From: Aequorivita marisscotiae
GTDB lineage: Bacteria > Bacteroidota > Bacteroidia > Flavobacteriales > Flavobacteriaceae
NCBI RefSeq assembly: GCF_029814825.1
Contig: NZ_CP122379.1
Coordinates: 62,001 to 126,000, forward strand
Direction: 5' to 3'
DNA length: 64,000 bases
The translations under genes and the position numbers were made by a program. The notes under the pieces were generated by a model. That model saw only the letters and a list, made by a program, of their open reading frames with translations. It had not been told where the DNA came from and did not search any database. Below are positions 1 through 8,042 of the stretch, in pieces (position 1 is the stretch's first letter; every line of letters starts with the position of its first letter).

Positions 1-2
1 TA

Positions 3-548
3 CATATAACTGAAAAGCGCATCTCCAAAAAAGTACACGACGAAGTGGCAAACGATGTATATAGACTTATGGCGAAACTACAGAGCAAGCCTGCTGGAAA
101 GGATGAAATTTTGGATGATCTGGAATCTATTTATGATAAGAGCAGAGACATTTCTAAGGAAAACAGTGCCGTTGCTGTTGAAAACTTTCAAGATACCCTG
201 TCTGATTTGTTGTTGGGTTATGAAAACGAAAATGTGTCTGTAATCCAAAGAGATAGTTCTCCTATTGATTGGAGCAAGGTAAGCACTATTAAAAAAACCA
301 ATCTCTTTAGGGTATTGCAGGAGTTGATGACGAATATGGCCAAGCACAGCAACGCCACCGCGGTGGTGCTGAATTTTGAGCAAAAAGGAAAAACTATTGC
401 CATTAAATATGCCGATAATGGGAAGGGCTGTTTATTAAATAGCAAGAATGGACTTCAGAATGCGGAATCCCGCATAAAAGCGATTAACGGAACGATTACT
501 TTTGAATCAGAACCAAATAAAGGGTTTAAGGCAACTATAATTATTTGA
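3..548 (+). CDS. Sensor histidine kinase, C-terminal part (5' end outside window)
   Basis: The reading frame is open from the first bases of the window, so this is the 3' part of a longer gene. A GTG at 45 is internal, because the frame upstream encodes a HisKA_3-type H-box (VHDEV, phosphoacceptor His at 36-38). An HATPase_c domain follows, with the N-box (ELMTNMAKHS), the G1 box (YADNGKG) and a final GLQN...RI...G stretch. Proteins of this kind autophosphorylate on His and pass the phosphate to a partner regulator. The sensory N-terminus is not visible, so the signal is unknown. The gene ends two bases before the ATG of a response regulator, a typical co-transcribed two-component pair. Confidence 0.88.
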   Translation, partial: HITEKRISKKVHDEVANDVYRLMAKLQSKPAGKDEILDDLESIYDKSRDISKENSAVAVENFQDTLSDLLLGYENENVSVIQRDSSPIDWSKVSTIKKTNLFRVLQELMTNMAKHSNATAVVLNFEQKGKTIAIKYADNGKGCLLNSKNGLQNAESRIKAINGTITFESEPNKGFKATIII

Positions 549-550
549 GT

Positions 551-1216
551 ATGTTTAAGAAAGTGCTAATTTCAGACGACCTCGATTGTATTAACCAAGG
601 CGTAATAGCGGTATTGCAAGCCTTAAAGGTTGAGGCTATTGCCGAAGTTGTGTATTGCGATGATGCTTTCCTAAAAATAGAAAAGGCAATTTTAGAGAAA
701 GCCCCGTTTGATTTGTTGATAACAGATCTATCATATACCCCTGACCATAGGGAACAAACCTTTTCGTCTGGCGAAGACTTGATAGCTGCACTAAAGAAAA
801 AGCATCCCGAATTACCTATTATAGCCTATTCGGTAGAAGACCGATTGCAACGAGTGCGTTCCCTTGTTGTCAATCACAAGCTTAACGGCTACGTATGTAA
901 AGGCAGAAGAGGCCTTGAAGAATTGAAGACTGCAATACATAAAGTATTTGAGGGAGAAACCTATCTATCACCACAAGTTGAAAATGCACTCTCTAAAAAG
1001 TCCACCCCTATTATAGAAGATTATGATATTGCGTTAATGGAGCAATTGGCAAATGGGCTGTCTCAAAAGGAAATCAGTGAACATTTTAGGAGTGTAAATA
1101 TCGTGCCTAGTAGTTTAAGCTCCATAGAAAAGCGAGTAGGAAAACTTTGTATTCATTTTAAAGTGAAAAATGCCATTCACCTCGTAGCAACGGTTAAAGA
1201 CCTAGGATTAATTTAG
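551..1216 (+). CDS. Response regulator, NarL/LuxR-like
   Basis: A 221-residue protein. The N-terminal receiver domain shows the acidic pair (ISDD), the phosphoacceptor Asp in LLITDLSYTPD, a Ser switch residue in IAYS and the conserved Lys in GYVCKG. The C-terminal third has a LuxR-type helix-turn-helix feel (LANGLSQKEISEHF), but the recognition part is longer and less canonical than in NarL-type proteins, so the DNA-binding mode is uncertain. ATG 551 is preferred over the overlapping TTG at 545. It follows the histidine kinase directly and is presumably phosphorylated by it. A strong terminator lies about 155 bases downstream. Targets cannot be inferred. Confidence 0.85.
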   Translation: MFKKVLISDDLDCINQGVIAVLQALKVEAIAEVVYCDDAFLKIEKAILEKAPFDLLITDLSYTPDHREQTFSSGEDLIAALKKKHPELPIIAYSVEDRLQRVRSLVVNHKLNGYVCKGRRGLEELKTAIHKVFEGETYLSPQVENALSKKSTPIIEDYDIALMEQLANGLSQKEISEHFRSVNIVPSSLSSIEKRVGKLCIHFKVKNAIHLVATVKDLGLI

Positions 1217-1370
1217 TTAAATGGCTTTTGGATTTAGGGAGGCTTAGAATTTGTAAAAAAAATCGCCGCTTTACGGAATCCCGCAAAGAAATGGTTTGAT
1301 AACTCCCTTTATTTGTAAAGGGAATAAAAGTTCGTATTCTGGGGAGAACTATTTTGAACTTTCCCGATAG

Positions 1371-1402
1371 CCGTTCTATCTTTTGATAGAACGGTTTTTT
1401 TT
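1371..1402 (+). terminator. Rho-independent terminator after the two-component pair
   Basis: A perfect 10-bp stem (CCGTTCTATC / GATAGAACGG) with a TTTT loop is followed by eight T residues. The rest of the 450-base gap (1217-1666) holds a small 8-bp hairpin at 1304-1323 (TCCCTTTA / TAAAGGGA) and nothing else recognisable. Confidence 0.88.
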
Positions 1403-1666
1403 AAAGTTGTATATAGGGTTTAGCCAAATATCTTTCTGTATTAGCATATCACCTATTTTTTTGGAAAGAATGAGTTAAGTATGGTAAGCTGCAAATTTGA
1501 GAAGTCCGTGCCGAGAAAAGCGATCAAATTATTTTTTAAACTTTAAACTAAGGATTAGCTGGCTAATTTTTTAAATACTTCAAAGTCGCGTTAAAATTTT
1601 CCTATAATTTATTTTGAAGCTTTCAATAATTATGATGTTTTATACTTTTATGTAAAACAATCTATT

Positions 1667-2938
1667 TTGAAAAAAGCAATACTCGTATCTCTTGGGCTTA
1701 TTATAGCTATTATTGGGATTATTTACATTTCATTATGGAGCAAGCCAGCTAATCCGGAAACCGACGTAATTATAGCTGCAGACAACATAGATGCAATCGA
1801 TTTTAATAAAATTGATAGCGTTACCGTTGCAGCCAGTACTTTGTATAAAGGAGATATGCTAAAAAAGCTTATGCAAGGCGAACAATATAGAGATGTATGG
1901 GCAACCCCGGTAAAAGTACCCGTAGTTTATTTAGGCCAACTACACGGAGGTCTCTCTATTATAAAAAAGGGCGGGGGAAAACAAACTAAATCGTTGCGCC
2001 TAAAAAATGAAAAAGGAGTGGTTTATACCCTTCGGAGCGTTGCAAAGGATCCCGATCCGTTAATTCCCGAATTCGCTAAAACCCTAGGTATTGAAAATAT
2101 AATAATTGATGGGGTTTCGGCGCAACATCCATACGGCGCAATGGTTGCTGCAAAATTATCAGAAAAGATAAATATTCAACATACACATCCATCGTTGGTA
2201 TTTGTACCTAAACAAAAACAACTCGACCAATATAATGAGGAATATGGCAATAAGCTGTATTGGTTGGAATATGAAACTAAAGGAGAAAAAAATTGGTCTA
2301 ATCTAGAAAATATTATTGATCTCATTGACACCGAAAAATTACAGGAAAGAAAACTTAAATACCGAGATAGCCTCAAAATAGACAAAGCAGCCTTAATACG
2401 AAACCGATTGTTTGATATTGTTATTGGCGATTGGGACAGACATGCCAAACAATGGGGATGGTTTTTTCAAAAAAACCAAAATCACTATACCGCAATTCCA
2501 TTAGCGAGCGATAGAGATAATGCATTCTTTTCCATAGATGGGGTTTTGCCTAGCATTATTTCATCCAAAAATATACAACCTCGGTTGCGACCTTTTGAGC
2601 GGGAGATAGCGTATATGCCCGGTCTTGTATATCCGTTTGATGTATATTTTTTAAAAAACACACCAAAGGAATTATTTATAGAAGAAGCTAATTATATTAA
2701 AGCCAACTTATCGGAAACGGCAATTGACGAAGCATTTGCAATATGGCCTAAAGCAATTTACGATATTCACGGTGAAAAAATTAAAGAAATACTAATCTCC
2801 CGCCGCAACGATTTAGAAAAATACGCTGTGCAATTTTATGAAGTTCTGCAAACAAACGAATATTTACAAAAGCCGTTAAAAGGTTCAGAAGATACTGATA
2901 TACCTAAGAATTTGCAGCAGTGTTTTGAATGCCTATAA
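1667..2938 (+). CDS. Membrane-anchored or secreted protein with kinase-fold-like motifs
   Basis: A 423-residue protein that starts at TTG. Residues 5-24 form a hydrophobic signal anchor, which supports this start. A Gly/Lys-rich strand (GGGKQTKSLRL, about 103-113) precedes YTLRSV. A GDWDRH motif (254-259) is followed by a DRDNAF motif (282-287). GDWDRH plus a downstream Asp resembles the catalytic loop and metal-binding Asp of atypical kinases (HipA, FAM20 and PI3/4-kinase folds), and I recall similar segments in Bacteroidota metallophosphoesterase/TamA-type proteins. Kinase activity is inference only. The usual strand Lys looks replaced by Arg, so a pseudokinase or another nucleotide-related role is possible. 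The gene stands alone between a terminator and a tRNA. Confidence 0.6.
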   Translation: MKKAILVSLGLIIAIIGIIYISLWSKPANPETDVIIAADNIDAIDFNKIDSVTVAASTLYKGDMLKKLMQGEQYRDVWATPVKVPVVYLGQLHGGLSIIKKGGGKQTKSLRLKNEKGVVYTLRSVAKDPDPLIPEFAKTLGIENIIIDGVSAQHPYGAMVAAKLSEKINIQHTHPSLVFVPKQKQLDQYNEEYGNKLYWLEYETKGEKNWSNLENIIDLIDTEKLQERKLKYRDSLKIDKAALIRNRLFDIVIGDWDRHAKQWGWFFQKNQNHYTAIPLASDRDNAFFSIDGVLPSIISSKNIQPRLRPFEREIAYMPGLVYPFDVYFLKNTPKELFIEEANYIKANLSETAIDEAFAIWPKAIYDIHGEKIKEILISRRNDLEKYAVQFYEVLQTNEYLQKPLKGSEDTDIPKNLQQCFECL

Positions 2939-3041
2939 ACCTTCAAGATTTCAACATTCAATACAAAAATACTTCATTATTTAATTGCATTCGTCAGCTA
3001 TTTTATTGAAAGCATTTTAAAAGTATGCTTCATTTTTTTGC

Positions 3042-3072
3042 TTGTCTATTAAGGTGATTAGTTTTACATTTG
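3042..3072 (+). promoter_or_regulatory. Promoter for tRNA-Leu
   Basis: TTG (3042-3044), a 20-bp spacer and TACATTTG (3065-3072) match the Bacteroidota sigma-ABfr pattern (TTTG/TTG at -33, TAnnTTTG at -7). Transcription would start near 3078, giving a leader of roughly 80 nt before the tRNA. Confidence 0.55.
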
Positions 3073-3156
3073 CGCTCGCACTAAAAAAGTTGCACTTACC
3101 GTTTCAATTTTACTTAAAGCACAGATATTGCTTTATAAAAACTGAAAAATGTATCC

Positions 3157-3239
3157 ACCCGGGTGCTGGAATTGGTAGACAGGCATGGTTGAGGGCCATG
3201 TGTCCTTTGGGCGTGTGGGTTCAAGTCCCATCCCGGGTA
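3157..3239 (+). tRNA. tRNA-Leu (anticodon GAG)
   Basis: The sequence folds as a cloverleaf: acceptor ACCCGGG paired with CCCGGGT, D-arm CTG/CAG, anticodon stem CATGG/CCATG with loop TTGAGGG (anticodon GAG), a 14-base long variable arm (class II) and a T-arm with TTCAAGT. The discriminator base is A (3239). CCA is not encoded; the genome continues CAA. It is 83 nt long. Confidence 0.95.
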
Positions 3240-3294
3240 CAATTTTAAATACTTCACTTTTAAAATTATCTTTTGTAGTTATATATTACACTGT

Positions 3295-3326
3295 TTGTTT
3301 AGAGTTTTTGAACTTTATATAAACAA
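3295..3326 (+). promoter_or_regulatory. Palindromic operator upstream of the carH-like gene
   Basis: TTGTTTA (3295-3301) and TAAACAA (3320-3326) are inverted copies separated by exactly 18 bp. The same arms with the same spacing recur over the crtI promoter (4366-4397). A TACTTTTC box (3343-3350) just downstream may be the -7 element of the regulator gene. I infer a shared operator, most likely bound by the adjacent MerR-type regulator. Confidence 0.6.
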
Positions 3327-3375
3327 TCTCACTTCTTTTTTGTACTTTTCCCTTTAAATAATAAATTATTGTTCT

Positions 3376-4278
3376 GTGATTAAAACTCAATTTGGTATTA
3401 AGGATCTAGAAAATCTTTCAAATGTAAAGGCTCATACCATCAGGATTTGGGAAAAGAGATACAACCTGCTTGAACCTGACAGAACAGATACAAATATTAG
3501 AAAGTACGACCTTCAAAACTTAAAAAAACTCCTCAATGTAACCTATCTCTACAATGCAGGTTATAAAATTTCAAAAATTGCAAGTTTAGATCCGGCGCAG
3601 ATGCAAGCGTTGATAATGCAAAATATTGATGGTATTGATTCTGAATATTTAGGCAATGTTTTTAAATCTGCCATGTTCGAATTTGACGGCGAACTTTTTG
3701 ACGCTACTTTGGAAAAGCTTTTAGAGAAAAAATCGTTTCGCAGTATTTTTGCCGAAATATTCGTTCCACTGCTTAATGAAATGGGCATACTGTGGCACTC
3801 GGGTACTATTGACCCCTCTCACGAACATTTTATTTCAGAAAAAATTAAGCAGAGTATCATTGTGCACTCGGCAAAAAATAAAAAAACGCAGATCGATAAA
3901 AATGCGCATTTGTTCGCACTTTATTTACCCTATCGCGAAATCCACGAAATTAGCCTGCTTTACGCCAATTTTGAATTGATTTCTGCTGGCTTTAGAACCA
4001 TCTATTTAGGTGCTAATATTCCATTAGACAGCTTAAAGCACATTCTTAAAACCAAAACGAAAGTAATTTTCGTAACCTATTTAACCGTACTTCCGGAGAA
4101 CGATAATCTTGAAAAATATCTGAAGGATTTTCAAAATGAAGTGGGCTCCAAAGGTCCAAGCGAAGTTTGGGTATTGGGTCGCAAAGCGAAAAACAATATT
4201 AAGAATTCAAAAAACATAAAACTTTTTAGGGAAATTGAAAATTTCACCGAAAAAGTAGATAGTCTTTCAAACCCGTAG
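3376..4278 (+). CDS. MerR-family regulator with cobalamin-binding-like domain (CarH/LitR-like)
   Basis: A 300-residue protein with a GTG start. Residues 6-70 form a MerR helix-turn-helix (HTIRIWEKRYNLLEP). Residues about 90-165 resemble the B12 helical cap and carry W140-H141 and E150-H151 (Wx9EH), the pattern used by CarH light sensors to contact adenosylcobalamin. Residues about 178-290 resemble a Rossmann B12-binding domain with E188-x-H190-x-x-S193, where CarH-type proteins usually have ExHxxG. The later SxL and GG signatures are weak (TYL, LGR). CarH homologues repress carotenoid genes in the dark and release DNA in light. The position directly upstream of crtI and the shared palindrome fit that role. 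Whether it still binds B12 is uncertain. Confidence 0.8.
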   Translation: MIKTQFGIKDLENLSNVKAHTIRIWEKRYNLLEPDRTDTNIRKYDLQNLKKLLNVTYLYNAGYKISKIASLDPAQMQALIMQNIDGIDSEYLGNVFKSAMFEFDGELFDATLEKLLEKKSFRSIFAEIFVPLLNEMGILWHSGTIDPSHEHFISEKIKQSIIVHSAKNKKTQIDKNAHLFALYLPYREIHEISLLYANFELISAGFRTIYLGANIPLDSLKHILKTKTKVIFVTYLTVLPENDNLEKYLKDFQNEVGSKGPSEVWVLGRKAKNNIKNSKNIKLFREIENFTEKVDSLSNP

Positions 4279-4365
4279 TTTTATTAACTATACCACTAAA
4301 TTTTAATCATTTATAATTCGATTATTTTCATAATTAAAAGCCAAAAAATTTTCAAACTTCTTTTT

Positions 4366-4397
4366 TTGTTTAAATAATACGTACTTTTGTTAAACAA
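4366..4397 (+). promoter_or_regulatory. crtI promoter overlapped by palindromic operator
   Basis: TTGTTTA (4366-4372), an 18-bp spacer and TAAACAA (4391-4397) form an inverted repeat; the arms extend to 8 bp (TTGTTTAA/TTAAACAA). The -7 element TACTTTTG (4382-4389) sits inside the spacer, so a bound protein would block the promoter. The crtI ATG follows only 9 bases after the -7 box, implying a very short mRNA leader. Confidence 0.65.
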
Positions 4398-4398
4398 T

Positions 4399-5862
4399 AT
4401 GAAAGAAATAGCAATTATTGGTTCCGGATTTTCATCTATTGCAGCTGCTTGTTATCTAGCACAGACGGGCGCTACGGTAACTATTTACGAAAAAAACAGT
4501 ACTATTGGCGGTAGGGCAAGACAGCTAAAAAAGGATGGCTTTACTTTTGATATGGGACCTACTTGGTATTGGATGCCCGACGTTTTTGAACGTTTTTTTA
4601 ATGATTTCGATAAAAGTCCTGCAGATTATTACGAACTCGAAAAACTAAATCCTGCCTATCGCGTTTATTTTGGCAAGGACGACTTTATAACTATTGAAGA
4701 TACATTAGAAAAAATTTGTATCGCCTTTGAAAAAGAGGAGGCTGGAAGTTCAAAAAAACTTCGCAAATTTATGGCGCAGGCTTTAGACAATTATAACATA
4801 GCTATAAAAGACTTGGTTTACAGACCTGGGGTTTCGCCTTTAGAATTGGTAACGGCTGCGACTATGAAAAAAATTGGGCAGTTTTTTAGCACCATAAGCA
4901 GAGATGTACGCAAGGAGTTTAACAATCCAAAACTGATTTCCATTTTAGAATTTCCCGTGTTGTTTTTAGGTGCAAAACCTTCTAAAACGCCTTCGTTCTA
5001 CAGTTTTATGAATTACGCCGATTTTGGCTTGGGCACATTTCACCCTAAAAAAGGAATGTACTCCGTTATAGATGGCATGAAAACCTTGGCCGAAAATCTT
5101 GGAGTAACCATTAAAACCAATCAAAATGTAGAAAAAATTTGCATTGAAAACGGCAAAGCGAACGCCCTGATTATTAATGGAGAAAAAATAAATGCCGATG
5201 TTGTTTTGAGCGGCGCAGACTACCATCATACCGAAACGCTTTTAGACAAATCGTTCCGGCAATATTCTGAAGAGTATTGGAATAAAAAAACCTTTGCGCC
5301 TTCAGCATTACTATTTTATGTAGGATTTAATAAAGAACTTAAAAATGTAGATCACCACACATTGTTTTTTGATGTAGATTTTGAAAAGCATTCACAGGAA
5401 ATATACGACTCCCCACAATGGCCGGACTCCCCTTTGTTTTATGCCAGTTTTCCTTCCAAAACAGACAAAAGTGTTTCGCCTGAAGGCAAGGAAGCTGGCA
5501 TTTTTTTAATCCCATTGGCCCCGGGCTTAGACGATATTCCCGAAATTAGAGAAGAATATTTCGAAAATATAATGGATCGCTTTGAAAAAATTACAAACCA
5601 AGAGGTTACAAAAAACGTTATATTTAAAGAATCCTTTTGTATTAACGATTTTGTTTCAGATTACAACAGTTATAAAGGCAATGCATATGGGCTGGCCAAT
5701 ACTTTGATGCAAACAGCCTTTTTAAGACCAAAATTGAAAAGCAGTAAAGTGAAAAATTTGTTTTTTACTGGCCAACTTACCGTTCCGGGACCGGGGGTTC
5801 CACCAGCACTCATTTCTGGAAAGTTAGTAGCAGGATTAATTGAAAAAGAAAACCAACATTGA
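4399..5862 (+). CDS. crtI: Phytoene desaturase
   Basis: A 487-residue FAD-dependent CrtI-type desaturase that introduces double bonds into phytoene to give lycopene at the membrane. The N-terminus has the dinucleotide-binding motif (IIGSGFSSIAAACYLA) and the second Gly-rich segment (EKNSTIGGRA). The C-terminus has the CrtI signature region (GPGVPPALISGKL), which closes the FAD site. ATG 4399 is preferred to a TTG at 4387 that lies inside the promoter. The stop overlaps the crtB start by four bases, so crtI and crtB are translationally coupled. It is the first gene of the carotenoid cluster and sits behind the palindromic operator. Confidence 0.95.
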   Translation: MKEIAIIGSGFSSIAAACYLAQTGATVTIYEKNSTIGGRARQLKKDGFTFDMGPTWYWMPDVFERFFNDFDKSPADYYELEKLNPAYRVYFGKDDFITIEDTLEKICIAFEKEEAGSSKKLRKFMAQALDNYNIAIKDLVYRPGVSPLELVTAATMKKIGQFFSTISRDVRKEFNNPKLISILEFPVLFLGAKPSKTPSFYSFMNYADFGLGTFHPKKGMYSVIDGMKTLAENLGVTIKTNQNVEKICIENGKANALIINGEKINADVVLSGADYHHTETLLDKSFRQYSEEYWNKKTFAPSALLFYVGFNKELKNVDHHTLFFDVDFEKHSQEIYDSPQWPDSPLFYASFPSKTDKSVSPEGKEAGIFLIPLAPGLDDIPEIREEYFENIMDRFEKITNQEVTKNVIFKESFCINDFVSDYNSYKGNAYGLANTLMQTAFLRPKLKSSKVKNLFFTGQLTVPGPGVPPALISGKLVAGLIEKENQH

Positions 5863-6701
5863 AAGAACTTTTTGACATAGTATCTAAAGAATGTAGCAAA
5901 AAGGTTACTGAAACTTACAGCACCTCCTTTTCGCTCGCCACGCGTATGCTTGGCACCTCAATAAGGCAAGATATTTATAACATCTACGGGTTTGTGCGTT
6001 TTGCTGACGAAATTGTAGATTCGTTTCACGAGTACGACAAAGAGGTGCTTTTTAATAGGTTTGAAACCTCCTTAGATCAAGCCCTGTTGGATGGTATAAG
6101 TTTAAACCCAATTCTTAATTCCTTTCAAGAAACCGTTCGCAAATACGATATTGACAGAGAACTTATAGATACTTTTATGGCGAGTATGCGGTTAGATTTA
6201 ACCAAAAGCGTTTATAAAACTACCGAAGAATTTAACCAGTATATTTATGGCTCTGCAGATGTGGTTGGCCTTATGTGCTTAAAGGTTTTTGTAAAAGGCG
6301 ATAAAGAAAAATACAACCAATTAAAAGACGCTGCGATGAGCTTAGGCTCGGCTTTTCAAAAAGTGAATTTTTTACGCGATCTAAAGGACGACTACGAAAA
6401 TTTGAGTAGAACGTATTTTCCCAATACCAATTTAGATGCGTTAAACGAAGATTCAAAAATCGAAATAATTAAAGAAATAGAAGCAAATTTCAGTCACGGG
6501 TATCAAGGTATTTTAAATTTGCCCCGCGAAGCAAAATTGGGGGTTTTTGTGGCGTATAGATATTACAAGCGCTTACTCAGAAAACTTCAACAAACGCCAG
6601 CAATAGAAATTAAAAATGCCCGTATTCGAGTTCCAAATACCGAAAAAATTGGACTTTTAACGCGTAGCTATGTAAAATATCAATTAAATTTGGTGAAGTA
6701 A
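5859..6701 (+). CDS. crtB: Phytoene synthase
   Basis: A 280-residue squalene/phytoene synthase that condenses two geranylgeranyl diphosphates head-to-head to phytoene. Both Asp-rich Mg-diphosphate motifs are present: VRFADEIVD near residue 50 and FLRDLKDDYEN near residue 170. YSTSFSLA near residue 20 is typical of the family. The start is TTG at 5859, overlapping the crtI stop (TTGA). The family's usual N-terminus aligns here, and the next ATG (in MLGTSIRQ) would remove conserved residues. The geranylgeranyl diphosphate synthase gene (crtE) is not in this window. Confidence 0.95.
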   Translation: MKELFDIVSKECSKKVTETYSTSFSLATRMLGTSIRQDIYNIYGFVRFADEIVDSFHEYDKEVLFNRFETSLDQALLDGISLNPILNSFQETVRKYDIDRELIDTFMASMRLDLTKSVYKTTEEFNQYIYGSADVVGLMCLKVFVKGDKEKYNQLKDAAMSLGSAFQKVNFLRDLKDDYENLSRTYFPNTNLDALNEDSKIEIIKEIEANFSHGYQGILNLPREAKLGVFVAYRYYKRLLRKLQQTPAIEIKNARIRVPNTEKIGLLTRSYVKYQLNLVK

Positions 6702-6768
6702 ATTTCGGGAATGTTGCTACTATAAAAATTCACCATAGCATTACAAAAACTATAAATTACAAGTAAAA

Positions 6769-7218
6769 ATGACGACAGTTCTTTGGATATTAATTTTCAT
6801 ACTTACATTTTGTATTATGGAATTTATGGCGTGGTTTACGCATAAATACGTAATGCACGGGTTTTTATGGAAATTGCACAAAGATCATCACCACAAAGAC
6901 CACAGCAGTTGGTGGGAGCGCAACGATTTCTTTTTTATATTTTATGCTTTGGTTAGCATTTTTTGTTTTGTAAGTTGGAGTTTTTACGGCTTTTGGGCCG
7001 GGTTGCCAATAGGTCTTGGAATATTTGCATACGGACTCACCTATTTTTTTGTACACGATATTTTTATTCACCAGCGTTTTAAAATGTTCCGAAATGCCAA
7101 TAATTGGTACGCTCGCGGTATTAGGCGTGCACATAAAATGCATCATAAACATTTAGGAAAAGATAAAGGTGAGTGCTTCGGAATGTTGTTCCCCCCATTA
7201 AAATATTTTAAAAAGTAA
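6769..7218 (+). CDS. crtZ: Beta-carotene hydroxylase
   Basis: A 149-residue membrane di-iron hydroxylase of the fatty acid hydroxylase superfamily. The His motifs are visible as HKYVMH, HKDHHHKDH, HDIFIHQRF and RRAHKMHHKH, spread among four hydrophobic segments. It hydroxylates beta-ionone rings at C3 and C3', giving zeaxanthin when paired with the cyclase next door. It lies 67 bases after crtB and 3 bases before the cyclase, consistent with one operon. The length matches CrtZ from other flavobacteria. Confidence 0.93.
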   Translation: MTTVLWILIFILTFCIMEFMAWFTHKYVMHGFLWKLHKDHHHKDHSSWWERNDFFFIFYALVSIFCFVSWSFYGFWAGLPIGLGIFAYGLTYFFVHDIFIHQRFKMFRNANNWYARGIRRAHKMHHKHLGKDKGECFGMLFPPLKYFKK

Positions 7219-7221
7219 ACC

Positions 7222-7920
7222 ATGTGGCACCTATATTTTATGCTCAATCTCGCTTCGTTGAGCATTCCTTTTATATTTAGCTTTCATCCAAAATTGAAGT
7301 TTTATAGACTTTGGAAATACTTCTTCCCTGCCACCTTTATTATGATGGCATTTTTTATACCTTGGGATATTATTTTTACCCAAAATGGTATCTGGGGTTT
7401 TAATGAAAAATACTTGTCGGGAATAACTATTGCCAACCTGCCTTTGGAGGAATGGCTTTTCTTTGTTTGTATTCCCTATGCCTGTCTTTTCACCATTTAT
7501 GCGTTTAAGGATTTAATGCCAAAGTTTCAACTTTCAAATAATACTACAGCTGTAGTTTACTTCAGTTTACAGACTATTTTAATCGTGCTCCTGCTATATT
7601 TTTACGATCGCTGGTACACTGCTATAAATTTTGGATACGCTATTGTACTATTAGCTTTAGTGTATAATTATAAGAGGGCGATTTTAAATGTATTCTTTCC
7701 GGTGTTTAGTATTCTGTTAATTCCATTTTTTATAGTGAATGGATTTCTTACAGGCAGTTGGATACAGGAACCGGTAGTCTGGTATAACGACGCCGAAAAT
7801 CTAGGAATCAGGCTCGGCACCGTACCAATTGAAGATAGTATCTACGCTTTAACTATGCTTTTAACCATTTTTGTTTTGATGGAAAAATTTAAAGAGAAGT
7901 ACAGTTCAAAAATCGGTTAA
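7222..7920 (+). CDS. crtYcd: Lycopene cyclase, fused CrtYc-CrtYd type
   Basis: A 232-residue polytopic membrane protein that carries the two halves of the heterodimer-type lycopene cyclase in one chain. The first half has FIPWD, IWGFN and PLEEWLFF; the second has EPVVWYNDAENLGIR and VPIEDSIYAL. The PLEEW and PIED acidic motifs are the family signatures. It cyclises both ends of lycopene to beta-carotene. It is the last carotenoid gene. With CrtI, CrtB and CrtZ it predicts zeaxanthin as the pigment; no ketolase (crtW) or glucosyltransferase is seen nearby. Confidence 0.9.
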   Translation: MWHLYFMLNLASLSIPFIFSFHPKLKFYRLWKYFFPATFIMMAFFIPWDIIFTQNGIWGFNEKYLSGITIANLPLEEWLFFVCIPYACLFTIYAFKDLMPKFQLSNNTTAVVYFSLQTILIVLLLYFYDRWYTAINFGYAIVLLALVYNYKRAILNVFFPVFSILLIPFFIVNGFLTGSWIQEPVVWYNDAENLGIRLGTVPIEDSIYALTMLLTIFVLMEKFKEKYSSKIG

Positions 7921-8042
7921 AGGGTAACTTTTTTAAAAAATACCTCCAAAATAACCACAATAAAATTTGCTATACAATAGATAGGTTTTGTAAAACGATT
8001 GAGATTTTGTACTACATTTAATCCCAAAAATTACAATTGTTT

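Noticed and set aside
45..47. GTG at 45 as start of the first gene
   Set aside because: The frame is open upstream and encodes a histidine kinase H-box (VHDEV), so the true start lies outside the window.
3042..3248. 68-codon open frame across the tRNA-Leu region
   Set aside because: It reads through the tRNA cloverleaf and has no protein features; it is a chance frame.
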